Origin: Duganella alba
GTDB taxonomy: Bacteria > Pseudomonadota > Gammaproteobacteria > Burkholderiales > Burkholderiaceae_D
Assembly (NCBI RefSeq): GCF_009674495.1
Contig: NZ_WKJN01000003.1
Coordinates: 124,001-188,000 of the forward strand
Length of the DNA: 64,000 bases
Direction of reading: 5' to 3'
Below are positions 43,956-54,935 of this stretch, in pieces. The position numbers and the translations under genes are program-made. Position 1 is the stretch's first letter. The number at the start of each line of letters is the position of its first letter. The notes beneath the pieces were generated by a model. The model searched no databases and had not been told where the DNA came from. It was given only the letters and a program-made list of their open reading frames with translations.

Positions 43956-45303
43956 CCGCAAGGGCAGCCAGCGCTGCCACCACCTCGGCGACCACCGGCG
44001 CCCAGCCGCCATCGCGTGGCTGGCGGAACAGGCGCATGGACGGATACCACGGCGTATCGCCGCGATCCGCCATCCAGCGCCAGTCGCAGCGATAGTCCGG
44101 CAGCAGCAGCCAGCAAGGCTTGCCCAGCGCGCCGGCCAGATGCGCCACCGCCGTATCCACGCTGATCACCAGATCCAGATTGGCGATGACGGCGGCGGTA
44201 TCGGCAAAATCGCCCAGCCGCGCCGCAATCGGATGCACAAACATTCCCGCCGGCGGCGTCAACGCCTCCGCTTCGCCAGCGCCCTTCTGCAAACTGACGA
44301 AATGCGCATCGACAGCAGCGAGCGGCGCCAGGGACATCAGCGACGGCAGCGAGCGATCCGCATCGTTCTCGAAATTCGCATTACCGCGCCACGCCAGGCC
44401 AACGCGCAGCCCTTGCTGCGGCAGTTCGCAGCGCCACTGCTGCACCAGCGCCGCGTCGGCGCGCAGATACGGTACATCCGCCGGAATGGTCGCCATCTCC
44501 GTGCCGAACAATCCCGGCAAGCGCATCGGCCGCGTCCAGTAATCCCAACCGCCCGGCAACGCCTCGCCCAATGCATAAACATGGTCCACGCCCGGCAGCG
44601 CGGCGAACAAGCGCCGCAACGCCGGATGACAAACCACGTCCACACGCCGCGCACCGCGCGCCTTGAGCATCGGTGCATAGCGGCAGAAGTGAATCATATC
44701 GCCGTGCCCTGCTTCCAGCCCAAGCGCGATGGACTTTCCTTCCAGTGGTTCGCCCTGCCAGAACGAACAATCGAAGGACAGCGGAAAACGATCGAACTGC
44801 CAGCGCGCATCCAGCATGCGCCAGCCCTCCTCGAAGCGCGCCTGCCGCAGCAGCAGATAACTGAGATTGAACTGGGCCCGCGCATGCCCCGGGTCCAAGG
44901 CCAGCGCCTGCCGATAGCAAGCCTCCCCCTCCGGCTCGCGATGCGTACACACCAGCAGCGCGCCAAGCTGGCTCCACGCGGTCGGCGAATCCGGCGCCAG
45001 CTCCACCGCCGTCCGCATCGTCGCTTCCGACTCCGCCAGGCGCTTCTCCTTGAACAGTAACGCGCCAAGATTTTGATGCAGCTGCGGGTGATCAGGCATC
45101 AGCGCAATCGCCTGCCGATAGTGGAACTCCGCCTCCGCCACAGCCCCCTGCTGCTCCTTCAGATACCCGAGATTCGCGCGCGCCGCCACATGCCACGGCT
45201 GCAAGGCCAGCGCCTGCTGATAGCGATCCTCGGCGCCGGCATAATCGCCGGCGGCCAGGAGATGGTTAGCATCGAGATAGGCTTGTTGAGGGTCGGTGTG
45301 CAT
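43945..45303 (-). CDS. TPR protein with glycosyltransferase-9-like C-terminal domain
   Basis: A 452-residue protein: five or so tetratricopeptide repeats (residues about 10-170, for example YQQALALQPWHVAARANLGYL), then a GT-B-like domain with ALGLEAGHGDMIHFCRYAPML, LRVGLAWRGNANFENDADRS and VISVDTAVAHLAGALGKPCWLLLP, as in heptosyltransferase-type GT9 proteins. ATG 45303 is preferred to a GTG five codons earlier. It lies 31 bases after the beta-ureidopropionase gene but is functionally unrelated. Overlaps the fused gene end by 11 bases. Confidence 0.87.
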   Translation of the reverse strand: MHTDPQQAYLDANHLLAAGDYAGAEDRYQQALALQPWHVAARANLGYLKEQQGAVAEAEFHYRQAIALMPDHPQLHQNLGALLFKEKRLAESEATMRTAVELAPDSPTAWSQLGALLVCTHREPEGEACYRQALALDPGHARAQFNLSYLLLRQARFEEGWRMLDARWQFDRFPLSFDCSFWQGEPLEGKSIALGLEAGHGDMIHFCRYAPMLKARGARRVDVVCHPALRRLFAALPGVDHVYALGEALPGGWDYWTRPMRLPGLFGTEMATIPADVPYLRADAALVQQWRCELPQQGLRVGLAWRGNANFENDADRSLPSLMSLAPLAAVDAHFVSLQKGAGEAEALTPPAGMFVHPIAARLGDFADTAAVIANLDLVISVDTAVAHLAGALGKPCWLLLPDYRCDWRWMADRGDTPWYPSMRLFRQPRDGGWAPVVAEVVAALAALAVRP

Positions 45304-45334
45304 CGCAGAAGTATGCACGCCGACCGGTTGCCGG

Positions 45335-46561
45335 TCAAACCACGCGTGCGCGTTCCAGCATGGCGTGCAGCAGGACGTTGCAACCGGCTTCCAGGTGTTC
45401 CGCCTTGGCGTCTTCGATTTCGTTGTGGCTGATGCCGTCCTTGCACGGCACGAAGATCATGCCGGCCGGCGCCAGGCGCGCGGCGTAGATGGCGTCGTGG
45501 CCGGCGCCGGAGACCACGTCCATGGTCGAGTAGCCCAATTTGGCGGTGGCGCTGCGCACCGCATCCACGCACTCCGGATGGAACGGGCATGGCGGATAGT
45601 AGGACACGCGCTCGATCGAAATCTTCAAGCCACTCTCGCTGCGCGTCTTGTCGATAAAGGCCAGCATCTCCTCGTGCATGGTGTTCAGCAGCTCGTCGTT
45701 CACGTTGCGCAGGTCGATGCTGAATTTGACTTCACCGGGAATCACGTTGCGGCTGTTCGGGAACACCTGCACCATGCCGACCGTGCCACGGCCATACGGC
45801 GGATAGCGGTTGGCGATGGCCACGACTTCCTGCATGATCCTGGTGGAGACTTGCAGCGCATCCTTGCGCAGTCCCATCGGCGTTGGCCCGGCGTGAGCCT
45901 CCATACCGGTGACCACGCAGTCGTACCACGACAGGCCCATCACGGCCGGCACCACGCCGATCACCTTGTCGGCGTCTTCCAGCACCGGACCTTGCTCGAT
46001 ATGCGTTTCGAAGTAGGCGCCGATAGGATGGTCGCCCGGCACTTGCGGACCTTTGTAGCCGATGCGTTCCAGCTCGTCGCCGACAGTCTTGCCATCGACG
46101 TCCTTCGCCGCATATGCCGTCTCCAGCGAGAACGCGCCGCAGAACACGCCGGAGCCCATCATCACCGGCACGAAGCGCGAGCCTTCTTCGTTAGTCCAGA
46201 AGGCGACTTCGATCGGCGCCTCGGTCTTGATCTTCAAGTCGTTCAGCGTGCGCACGACTTCCAGGCCGGCCAGCACGCCGTAATTGCCATCGAACTTGCC
46301 GCCGGTCGGCTGCGTGTCGATATGGCTGCCGGTCATCACCGGCGGCAGCGTGTTGTTGGTGCCGTCGCGGCGCATGAAGACATTGCCTATCTGGTCGATG
46401 GTGATCGACATGCCGGCGTCCTTCGCCCAGCCGACCACCAGGTCGCGGCCCTGCTTGTCAAGATCCGTCAGCGCCAGGCGCTTGACGCCGCCTTTTTCCG
46501 TTGCGCCGATCTTTGCCAATTCCATCAGCGATGCCCACAGGCGGTCACCATTAATCTTCAT
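45335..46561 (-). CDS. Beta-ureidopropionase / N-carbamoyl-amino-acid amidohydrolase (M20)
   Basis: A 408-residue zinc enzyme of the HyuC/AmaB group: TGSHIDTQPTGGKFDGNYG, WTNEEGSRFVPVMMGS, ETHIEQGPVLED and KDGISHNEIED give all metal ligands. It hydrolyses N-carbamoyl-beta-alanine (or the 3-methyl homologue) to beta-alanine, CO2 and ammonia, third step of reductive pyrimidine degradation. It starts 10 bases after hydA. The upstream neighbours decide the substrate; the fold alone would also fit hydantoin-derived carbamoyl amino acids. Confidence 0.92.
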   Translation of the reverse strand: MKINGDRLWASLMELAKIGATEKGGVKRLALTDLDKQGRDLVVGWAKDAGMSITIDQIGNVFMRRDGTNNTLPPVMTGSHIDTQPTGGKFDGNYGVLAGLEVVRTLNDLKIKTEAPIEVAFWTNEEGSRFVPVMMGSGVFCGAFSLETAYAAKDVDGKTVGDELERIGYKGPQVPGDHPIGAYFETHIEQGPVLEDADKVIGVVPAVMGLSWYDCVVTGMEAHAGPTPMGLRKDALQVSTRIMQEVVAIANRYPPYGRGTVGMVQVFPNSRNVIPGEVKFSIDLRNVNDELLNTMHEEMLAFIDKTRSESGLKISIERVSYYPPCPFHPECVDAVRSATAKLGYSTMDVVSGAGHDAIYAARLAPAGMIFVPCKDGISHNEIEDAKAEHLEAGCNVLLHAMLERARVV

Positions 46562-46571
46562 TTGCTGCTCC

Positions 46572-47975
<1,404 letters not shown>

Positions 47976-49460
47976 TTACGGGTGAGCCGTCGCCCTCACA
48001 GCGGGGACGGTCTTCCCTTTCATCATAACCCCATACACCACGGCAGAGATGGCGATGCCAACAAACCATGCGTAGGTATAAATTGTCTTGAATCCTTCCG
48101 ACACGCCAGGGAAGGACGTTGGGAATGCGGCATTCAGGAAGCCGGGAATATTCGGCAGCACGCCGATCACGAACGCCACCAGCGCCGCCATGTTCCAGCC
48201 CTTGCCATACGAGTACTGGCCATCTTCGCGATACAGTTCGCTCACATTCAGCTCCGTCTTGCGCACCATGTAGTAGTCGACGATCAGGATGCCGGCGATA
48301 GGCCCCAGCAGCGCCGAATAGCCGATCAGCCAGGTGAAGATATAGCCCTGCGTCGATTCCAGTATCTTCCAAGGCATCATCAGGATGGCGATGGCGGCGG
48401 TGATATAGCCGCCGGTTTTATACGAAATCTGCTGCGGCGCCAGCGACGAGAAATCATACGCCGGTCCGACCAGATTGGCCGCGAGATTGACCGACACCGT
48501 GTCGATCAGCAGAATCACCAGCGCCACCAGCACCGCCGCGCCGGTCATGCGGCTCGACAGGTCGACCGGGTCCCAGATCGCCTTGCCGTATAGGACCACG
48601 GTGGCCGACGTGACGATCACCGCCATCGCCGCCAGCAGGCCCATAGGCACCGGCAGGCCGACGGTCTGGCCGATCACCTGGTCGCGCTGCGTTTTGGCGA
48701 AACGCGTAAAGTCGGGAATATTCAGCGCCAGCGTGGCCCAGAAGCCGACCATCGCCGTCAGCGAAGGCCAGAACACGGACCAGAACTGGCCAGCCTTCTT
48801 GCCGCCTTCAACGAACTGCGAAGGTGCCGACAGCAACTCACCGAAGCCGCCGGCCTTGCTGTGCACCCAACCGAGCAGCACGAAGCAGATCAGGATCTTC
48901 AGCGGCGCCGTGTAGGTCTCCAGCTTGCGGATCGACTCCATGCCGTGCACGATGTAGTAGAACTGGATGGCCCAGAAAGCCAGGAAGCAAAGCAGCTGAC
49001 CGCCGTTGATGCCCAGGCCCGCGATCTTGTCGCCGCCGACATCGCCGCCCATCATCACGCCGAGCAGCGTGTAGATCATCGAACCGCCGAACCAGGTTTG
49101 AATGCCATACCATCCGCAGGCGACGATGGCGCGCATCAGCGCCGGCAAGCGTGCGCCGGAAGTGCCGAACGAAGCGCGCGCCAGCACAGCGTAAGGAATG
49201 CCGTACTTGGTGCCGGCGTGGCCGATCAAGAGCATCGGCAGCAGCACGATGGCGTTGGCAAGGAACACCGTCAGCACCGCCTGGTAACCCGACATGCCGC
49301 CCTCGATCAAACTGGCGGACAGCGTGTACGCCGGAATGCACATCACCATGCCAACCCACAGCGCGGAGAAGTGATACCAGCGCCAGGTGCGCTGCGCCGC
49401 CGTAGTCGGCGCGAGGTCTTCGTTCCAGAGTTGCGTGCTGCCAGAAGATTCAATGCTCAC
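47976..49460 (-). CDS. NCS1-family nucleobase:cation symporter
   Basis: A 494-residue protein with 12 helices. WNEDLAPTTAAQRTWRWYHFSALWVGM, GIPYAVLARASFGTSGARLPA, GWYGIQTWFGGSMIYTLLG and NIPDFTRFAKTQRDQ are typical of NCS1 permeases for uracil, allantoin or hydantoin. Position before hydA and its pathway partners favours uracil/thymine or a dihydropyrimidine. First gene after the hairpin at 49549, so it probably has its own promoter in 49461-49609. Confidence 0.93.
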   Translation of the reverse strand: MSIESSGSTQLWNEDLAPTTAAQRTWRWYHFSALWVGMVMCIPAYTLSASLIEGGMSGYQAVLTVFLANAIVLLPMLLIGHAGTKYGIPYAVLARASFGTSGARLPALMRAIVACGWYGIQTWFGGSMIYTLLGVMMGGDVGGDKIAGLGINGGQLLCFLAFWAIQFYYIVHGMESIRKLETYTAPLKILICFVLLGWVHSKAGGFGELLSAPSQFVEGGKKAGQFWSVFWPSLTAMVGFWATLALNIPDFTRFAKTQRDQVIGQTVGLPVPMGLLAAMAVIVTSATVVLYGKAIWDPVDLSSRMTGAAVLVALVILLIDTVSVNLAANLVGPAYDFSSLAPQQISYKTGGYITAAIAILMMPWKILESTQGYIFTWLIGYSALLGPIAGILIVDYYMVRKTELNVSELYREDGQYSYGKGWNMAALVAFVIGVLPNIPGFLNAAFPTSFPGVSEGFKTIYTYAWFVGIAISAVVYGVMMKGKTVPAVRATAHP

Positions 49461-49548
49461 GAGGCGTTCTCCAAAGGGTTGATGTATCCATCCACCACTG
49501 CAAGTTTCGTACCTTGATGCTTGCTTTCACCCCGCACTGCGAGTCGCC

Positions 49549-49578
49549 GGGGTCTGACCCCATGCGGGGTCAGACCCC
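49549..49578. repeat. GGGGTCTGACCCC hairpin (13-bp arms, 4-base loop)
   Basis: GGGGTCTGACCCC and GGGGTCAGACCCC are perfect reverse complements around ATGC, and each arm is itself nearly palindromic. It lies in the 149-base gap between preA and the transporter gene, where it can attenuate read-through and divide the pyrimidine series into two transcription units. Related in motif to the hairpin at 21261. Confidence 0.85.
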
Positions 49579-49609
49579 TTACGGACTTGGGGGTAAGCAT
49601 GCGCCGCCG

Positions 49610-50899
49610 TCAGGCCGCTTCCACTGCCTTTTCGGCTCGCGGATTGCGCGGATCCTGCGTCCAGTTCATATACGGCTTGCCCGTATCCTGCGGCACCATC
49701 GTGATGCACCCCTGCACCGGACAGGTGATCTCGCACAGATTACACCCAACGCACTCCTCCTTGATCACCTCATACGTGCGCACGCCCGACGCCTCATCGA
49801 TGAGCTGCGCAATCGACTGGTGCGACGTATCCTCGCACGCCACATAACAGCGGCCGCACTTGATGCAGTCATCCTGGTTAATCTGCGCGATCACCTGGTA
49901 ATTCATGTTCAGGTATTTCCAGTCGGTGGTATTCGGCACCGCCTTGCCCGAGAAATCGCTGATGCTCTTGTAGCCCTTCTGATCCATCCAGCGCGACAAA
50001 CCATCCTTCATCTCTTCAACGATGCGGAAGCCATGCAGCATCGCCGCCGTGCACACCTGCACGCAGCCCGAACCCAGCGCAATAAACTCCGCCGCATCGC
50101 GCCAGTTACCAATCCCTCCGATACCGGAAATCGGCAGGCCCGCCGTCTGCGGATCGCGCGCAATCTCCGCCACCATGTTCAGCGCAATCGGCTTCACCGC
50201 CGAACCGCAATAACCACCGTGCGTGCTGGCGCCGCCCACAATCGGAAACGCCACCATCTGATCCAGATCCAGATGCGTAATCGAGTTGATGGTGTTTATC
50301 AGCGAAACCGCATCAGCGCCACCAGCCTTGGCCGCGCGCGCAGGCGCCCGCACATCGGTGATGTTCGGCGTCAGCTTGACGATCACCGGCAGCCTGGTGT
50401 TCTGCTTGCACCAGCGCGTGACCATCTCCACATACTCCGGCACCTGCCCCACCGCCGCCCCCATGCCGCGCTCCGGCATGCCATGCGGGCAGCCGAAATT
50501 CAACTCGATGCCATCGGCGCCAGTTGCCTCCACCAGCGGCAGGATGTCAGCCCACAGGCGCTCCTCGCACGGCAGCATCAGCGACACAATAATCACGCGA
50601 TCCGGCCAATCCTTCTTCACCTGCGTAATCTCTTGCAAGTTGATCGCCAGCGAACGGTCCGTAATCAGCTCGATATTATTGAAGCCGAGGACTTCCCGAT
50701 TCTTGCCATAGTGCGCCGAATAGCGCGACGACACGTTGACCGCCGCCGGATCTTCACCCAGCGTCTTCCACACCACGCCGCCCCATCCCGCTTCAAATGC
50801 GCGCACCACGTTGTAGGCCTTGTCCGTTGGCGGCGCGGAGGCCAGCCAGAACGGATTGATGGATTTGATGCCGCAGAATTCAATGCTCAGGTCAGCCAT
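49610..50899 (-). CDS. preA: PreA, catalytic subunit of NAD-dependent dihydropyrimidine dehydrogenase
   Basis: A 429-residue protein: FMN-dependent DHOD-like TIM barrel with FWLASAPPTDKAYNVVRAF, NFGCPHGMPERGMG, VIVKLTPNITD and GIGGIGNWRDAAEFIALG, and a C-terminal ferredoxin domain with two 4Fe-4S motifs, CIKCGRCYVAC and CVGCNLCEITCPV. With PreT it reduces uracil/thymine to the dihydro form. ATG overlaps the preT stop by one base. Confidence 0.95.
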   Translation of the reverse strand: MADLSIEFCGIKSINPFWLASAPPTDKAYNVVRAFEAGWGGVVWKTLGEDPAAVNVSSRYSAHYGKNREVLGFNNIELITDRSLAINLQEITQVKKDWPDRVIIVSLMLPCEERLWADILPLVEATGADGIELNFGCPHGMPERGMGAAVGQVPEYVEMVTRWCKQNTRLPVIVKLTPNITDVRAPARAAKAGGADAVSLINTINSITHLDLDQMVAFPIVGGASTHGGYCGSAVKPIALNMVAEIARDPQTAGLPISGIGGIGNWRDAAEFIALGSGCVQVCTAAMLHGFRIVEEMKDGLSRWMDQKGYKSISDFSGKAVPNTTDWKYLNMNYQVIAQINQDDCIKCGRCYVACEDTSHQSIAQLIDEASGVRTYEVIKEECVGCNLCEITCPVQGCITMVPQDTGKPYMNWTQDPRNPRAEKAVEAA

Positions 50900-52269
50900 T
50901 ATGCAGCCTCCTTCAGTCCGGTGATGTCTTGATGAATGGCGTGCGCCGCCAGCTTGCCGTGTTGGACCGCCTGCACGGTCAGATCCTGCCCAGGCGCCAC
51001 ACAGTCACCACCGGCGTAGATGCGCGGCAGGACTGTGCGGAACTGATCGTCGACGTGGATTTTGTCACCGTCGCGTTTCAGTGTTGTCGCCAGCGGATCG
51101 CTGATACTCGTTTCGTCCATGCTCTGGCCGATGGCCTTGAAGATGGCGTCAGCCGCGATCTCGAAGGTTTCGCCGGTGCCCGACAGGCGGCCGTTGACCA
51201 GCGCCGTCTTCTCGAAGCGCATGCCGCGCACGCGGCCGGCGTCGTCGAGCAGCACCTGCTGCGGCTGCGCCCAGGTGCGCATGCGGACTTGATTCTCTTT
51301 GGCGATATGCTGTTCATGTTCGGTGGCGCTCATCGCTTCAAAGCCGCGACGGTAAACCAGCGTGACTTCATCCGCGCCAAGGCGCTGGATCTGCACCGCC
51401 ATGTCGATCGCCGTATTGCCGGCGCCGATGACGATGGCGCGCGATGGCACCGGCAGCTTGCTCAGGTCATCCGACTGGCGCAGCTCGGCGATGTAGTCGA
51501 CGGCAGCCATCAGGCCAGGCGCGTCCTCGCCGGTCAGGCCCATCTGCTTGCTGGCGCCGAGGCCCAGGCCCAGGAACACCGCGTCGTAATTCGTATGCAG
51601 ATCCTTCAGTTGTACATTGCCACCCAGCGTCTGGCCGTGCTTGATGGTGATGCCGCCGATTTGCAGCAGGAAGTCCACTTCCTTTTGCGCGAAGTTATCG
51701 GTCAGCTTGTACTTGGCGATGCCGTATTCATTCAGGCCGCCGGATTTTTCCTTGGCTTCATAGATCACCACTTCGTTGCCCAGCATTGCCAGGCGATGCG
51801 CGCACGACAGACCCGCAGGTCCGGCGCCGACCACGGCGATCTTCTTGCCGGTGGAAGCCATGCGCTTGAACGGATGCTCTTCCAGCTTCATGTTATCGAT
51901 GGCGTAGCGCTGCAGCAGACCGATTTTCACCGGCTGGCCTTCCGCATCGTGATTGCGCACGCAGGCGTCTTCACACAGGATTTCGGTCGGACACACACGC
52001 GAGCAGCTGCCGCCGAGGATGTTCTGTTTGAGGATGCCGACGGCGGCGCCGTTGATATTCTCGTCGTGGATATTACGGATAAAACTGGCGACGTCGATGT
52101 CCGATGGGCAGATGCGCGTGCACGGCGCATCGTAGCAATACAGGCAGCGCGAACTTTCAATCGCGGCCTGGCGCGCGGTGAGCGCGGGCGCCAGATCGGT
52201 GAAGTGTTTCGCCAATGATTCATTGGCTTCTTTCGATGTCGGCAGGTAGCTAATCGATTCGAGAATCAT
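50899..52269 (-). CDS. preT: PreT, electron-transfer subunit of dihydropyrimidine dehydrogenase
   Basis: A 456-residue GltD-like flavoprotein: N-terminal Fe-S region (CLYCYDAPCTRICPSDID, GGSCSRVCPTEILCEDAC), FAD motif IAVVGAGPAGLSCAHRLAML, NAD(P) motif IVIGAGNTAIDMAVQIQRLG and the C-terminal YAGGDCVAPGQDL. It passes electrons from NADH to PreA. Sixteen bases after the dehydrogenase gene. Confidence 0.95.
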   Translation of the reverse strand: MILESISYLPTSKEANESLAKHFTDLAPALTARQAAIESSRCLYCYDAPCTRICPSDIDVASFIRNIHDENINGAAVGILKQNILGGSCSRVCPTEILCEDACVRNHDAEGQPVKIGLLQRYAIDNMKLEEHPFKRMASTGKKIAVVGAGPAGLSCAHRLAMLGNEVVIYEAKEKSGGLNEYGIAKYKLTDNFAQKEVDFLLQIGGITIKHGQTLGGNVQLKDLHTNYDAVFLGLGLGASKQMGLTGEDAPGLMAAVDYIAELRQSDDLSKLPVPSRAIVIGAGNTAIDMAVQIQRLGADEVTLVYRRGFEAMSATEHEQHIAKENQVRMRTWAQPQQVLLDDAGRVRGMRFEKTALVNGRLSGTGETFEIAADAIFKAIGQSMDETSISDPLATTLKRDGDKIHVDDQFRTVLPRIYAGGDCVAPGQDLTVQAVQHGKLAAHAIHQDITGLKEAA

Positions 52270-52285
52270 GTTCGTTCCTGGTTGA

Positions 52286-53779
52286 TTATTTCATCTGAGG
52301 GAATGCAAATTCCGCGCCAGCGCTCGCGGTATTTGGCCAGCGCTGCATCACCGCTTTATGGCGCGTATAGAAGCGCACGCCTTCAGGTCCATAGGCATGA
52401 TGATCGCCAAACAGACTACGCTTCCAGCCGCCGAAACTGTTGAACGCCATCGGCACCGGCAGCGGCACATTGACGCCCACCATGCCGACCTGGATCTGCC
52501 GCACGAACTCGCGCGCCACGCCGCCGTCGCGCGTGTAGATCGCCACGCCGTTGCCGTACTCATTGCGGTTGATCAGCTCCACAGCCGTACCCACATCCGG
52601 CGCGCGCAGCATGCACAGCACCGGGCCGAAAATCTCTTCCTTATAAATCGTCATATCCGGCGTGACGTGATCGAACAACGTACCGCCGATGAAGAAGCCG
52701 TTCTCGCGTCCGACCACCTGGTGATTGCGTCCATCCACCACCAGTTTCGCGCCCTGCTCGACACCCTCTCCAATCAAGCGCTCTATACGCTGCTTGGCCG
52801 CACTGGTGACGACCGGCCCCATTTCGGCGTCCGACGCCATACCATCGCGCACTTTCAGTGCAGCGGTGCGCTGTGCCAGTGCGTCGACAATCTTGTCGCC
52901 CGCATCGCCCACCGCAACGACGACGGAAATCGCCATGCAGCGCTCGCCGGCGGAACCGAAGGCGGCGCCCATCAGCGCATCCACCGTCATCTCCATGTCC
53001 GCATCCGGCATCACCACCATGTGATTCTTCGCGCCGCCCAAGGCCTGTACACGCTTGCCCGCAGCGCAGCCGCGCGAGTAGATGTATTCCGCAATCGGCG
53101 TCGAGCCGACGAAGCTGATCGCCTGCACCACCGGATGATCAAGCAGCGCATCGACCGTGACCTTATCGCCCTGCACCACATTGAAGACGCCATCCGGCAA
53201 GCCGGCTTCCTTCAGCAGGCGCGCATGCAGCAGCGACGCCGACGGATCGCGCTCGGAAGGCTTGAGCACGAAGGTGTTACCGCATGCCAGCGCGACCGGG
53301 AACATCCACATCGGCACCATCACCGGGAAGTTAAATGGCGTAATGCCTGCCACCACCCCCAGCGCCTGGCGCATCGACCATGCATCGATGCCGCGCGAGA
53401 TCTGGTCGGTGAATTCGCCTTTCAGCATTTGCGGAATCCCCACCGCGAATTCCACCATCTCGATGCCGCGCGCCACTTCGCCCTGCGCATCGGCGAAGGT
53501 CTTGCCATGTTCGCGCGTGATCATCGCTGCGAATTCGTCCACATGCTGCTGGCACAGTTGCAGATACTTGAACAGCACCCGCGCGCGCGTCAGCGGCGGC
53601 GTGGCCGACCACGATGGAAACGCCTTCTCCGCCGCGCGCACGGCGGCGTCGACCTCCTCCGCCGTGCCCAGCGCGACTTTGGCTACCGGTTCGCCCAAGG
53701 CGGGATTGAACACGTCTGCATGGCGGCCGCTTTGCGTATCGACGGTAACGCCGTTGATGAAATGGGTGATGGTATCCAT
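52286..53779 (-). CDS. mmsA: CoA-acylating methylmalonate-semialdehyde dehydrogenase
   Basis: A 497-residue ALDH-fold enzyme: [47 protein letters not shown], and catalytic Cys281 in [11 protein letters not shown]. No conserved Glu base as in ordinary ALDHs, which is a mark of the CoA-dependent MMSDH group. Converts malonate semialdehyde to acetyl-CoA (and methylmalonate semialdehyde to propionyl-CoA), the final step after transamination of beta-alanine or beta-aminoisobutyrate. 25 bases after ald. Confidence 0.94.
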   Translation of the reverse strand: MDTITHFINGVTVDTQSGRHADVFNPALGEPVAKVALGTAEEVDAAVRAAEKAFPSWSATPPLTRARVLFKYLQLCQQHVDEFAAMITREHGKTFADAQGEVARGIEMVEFAVGIPQMLKGEFTDQISRGIDAWSMRQALGVVAGITPFNFPVMVPMWMFPVALACGNTFVLKPSERDPSASLLHARLLKEAGLPDGVFNVVQGDKVTVDALLDHPVVQAISFVGSTPIAEYIYSRGCAAGKRVQALGGAKNHMVVMPDADMEMTVDALMGAAFGSAGERCMAISVVVAVGDAGDKIVDALAQRTAALKVRDGMASDAEMGPVVTSAAKQRIERLIGEGVEQGAKLVVDGRNHQVVGRENGFFIGGTLFDHVTPDMTIYKEEIFGPVLCMLRAPDVGTAVELINRNEYGNGVAIYTRDGGVAREFVRQIQVGMVGVNVPLPVPMAFNSFGGWKRSLFGDHHAYGPEGVRFYTRHKAVMQRWPNTASAGAEFAFPQMK

Positions 53780-53804
53780 GATGCTCTTTCAATTAAAGCG
53801 CGGC

Positions 53805-54920
53805 TTAGCCCAGCAGGCTGTCCGCGTCTACATAGGTATAGCCAAGGGCGTGCGCCACCGCTTCGTAGGTGACCTTGCCCTGGCAGACATTCAAACCGTT
53901 CTTCAGATGCGGATTGGCTTTCAGCGCTTTCTGCCAACCCTTGTCGGCCAGCGCCACCGCATGGCCTATCGTTGCGTTATTCAGCGCGAAGGTCGAGGTG
54001 CGCGCCACCGCGCCCGGCATGTTCGCCACGCAGTAGTGCACCACGCCGTCGACCACATACGTCGGCTTTTCGTGCGTGGTGGCGTGCGAGGTTTCAAAGC
54101 ATCCGCCCTGGTCGATCGCCACATCCACCACCACCGCACCCTGCTTCATGCGCGCGATCATCGCCTTGGTCACCAGCTTGGGCGCCGCCGCGCCGGGCAC
54201 CAGCACGCCGCCGATTACCAGGTCCGCATCGACCACCGCTTCCTCGATCGAGTGCGCGTTGGAATACATGGTGGCGATGCGGTTGCCATACACGAGGTCC
54301 AGCTGGCGCAGGCGGTCGATGTTCTTGTCCAAAATCGTCACGCGCGCGCCGATGCCCACCGCCATCTGCAAGGCATTGGTGCCGACCACGCCTGCGCCAA
54401 TGATGGCGATATGTCCCGGCGCCACACCTGGCACGCCGCCCAGCAGCAGGCCCATGCCGCCCTTGGATTTTTCCAGGTGCGCGGCGCCGGCCTGGATCGA
54501 CATGCGCCCCGCCACTTCGCTCATCGGCGCCAGCAGCGGCAAGCCGCCGTTGGGTCCAGTGATGGTTTCATACGCGATGCACACCGCGCCGGATTTCAGC
54601 AGCGCCTTGGTCTGTTCCGGGTCCGGCGCCAGGTGCAGATAGGTGTACAGGATCTGCCCCGGACGCAGCATCGCGCATTCCTGCGGCTGCGGTTCCTTCA
54701 CCTTCACGATCATCTCGGCGCGGGCGAAGATCTCGGCCGCGTCTTCGATGATGGTGGCGCCGGATGCTTCATACATCGCATCCGTCAGGCCGATGGCCGC
54801 GCCGGCGTTTTGTTGTACCAGTACTTGATGACCACGCAAAATGAGTTCCTTGACGCTGGCCGGGGTAAGGCCGACGCGGGACTCCTGGTTTTTGATCTCT
54901 TTTGGGACGCCTACCAGCAT
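53805..54920 (-). CDS. ald: Alanine dehydrogenase
   Basis: A 371-residue NAD enzyme: VGVPKEIKNQESRVGLTP at the start, KVKEPQPQE, AYETITG, IIGAGVVGTNALQMAVGIGA (NAD-binding) and DVAIDQGGCFETSHATTH. It oxidatively deaminates L-alanine to pyruvate and ammonia. In this operon it would recycle the alanine formed by the beta-alanine:pyruvate aminotransferase, keeping pyruvate available. 15 bases after the aminotransferase gene. Confidence 0.95.
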   Translation of the reverse strand: MLVGVPKEIKNQESRVGLTPASVKELILRGHQVLVQQNAGAAIGLTDAMYEASGATIIEDAAEIFARAEMIVKVKEPQPQECAMLRPGQILYTYLHLAPDPEQTKALLKSGAVCIAYETITGPNGGLPLLAPMSEVAGRMSIQAGAAHLEKSKGGMGLLLGGVPGVAPGHIAIIGAGVVGTNALQMAVGIGARVTILDKNIDRLRQLDLVYGNRIATMYSNAHSIEEAVVDADLVIGGVLVPGAAAPKLVTKAMIARMKQGAVVVDVAIDQGGCFETSHATTHEKPTYVVDGVVHYCVANMPGAVARTSTFALNNATIGHAVALADKGWQKALKANPHLKNGLNVCQGKVTYEAVAHALGYTYVDADSLLG

Positions 54921-54935
54921 GGTGAGTTCTCCTCG

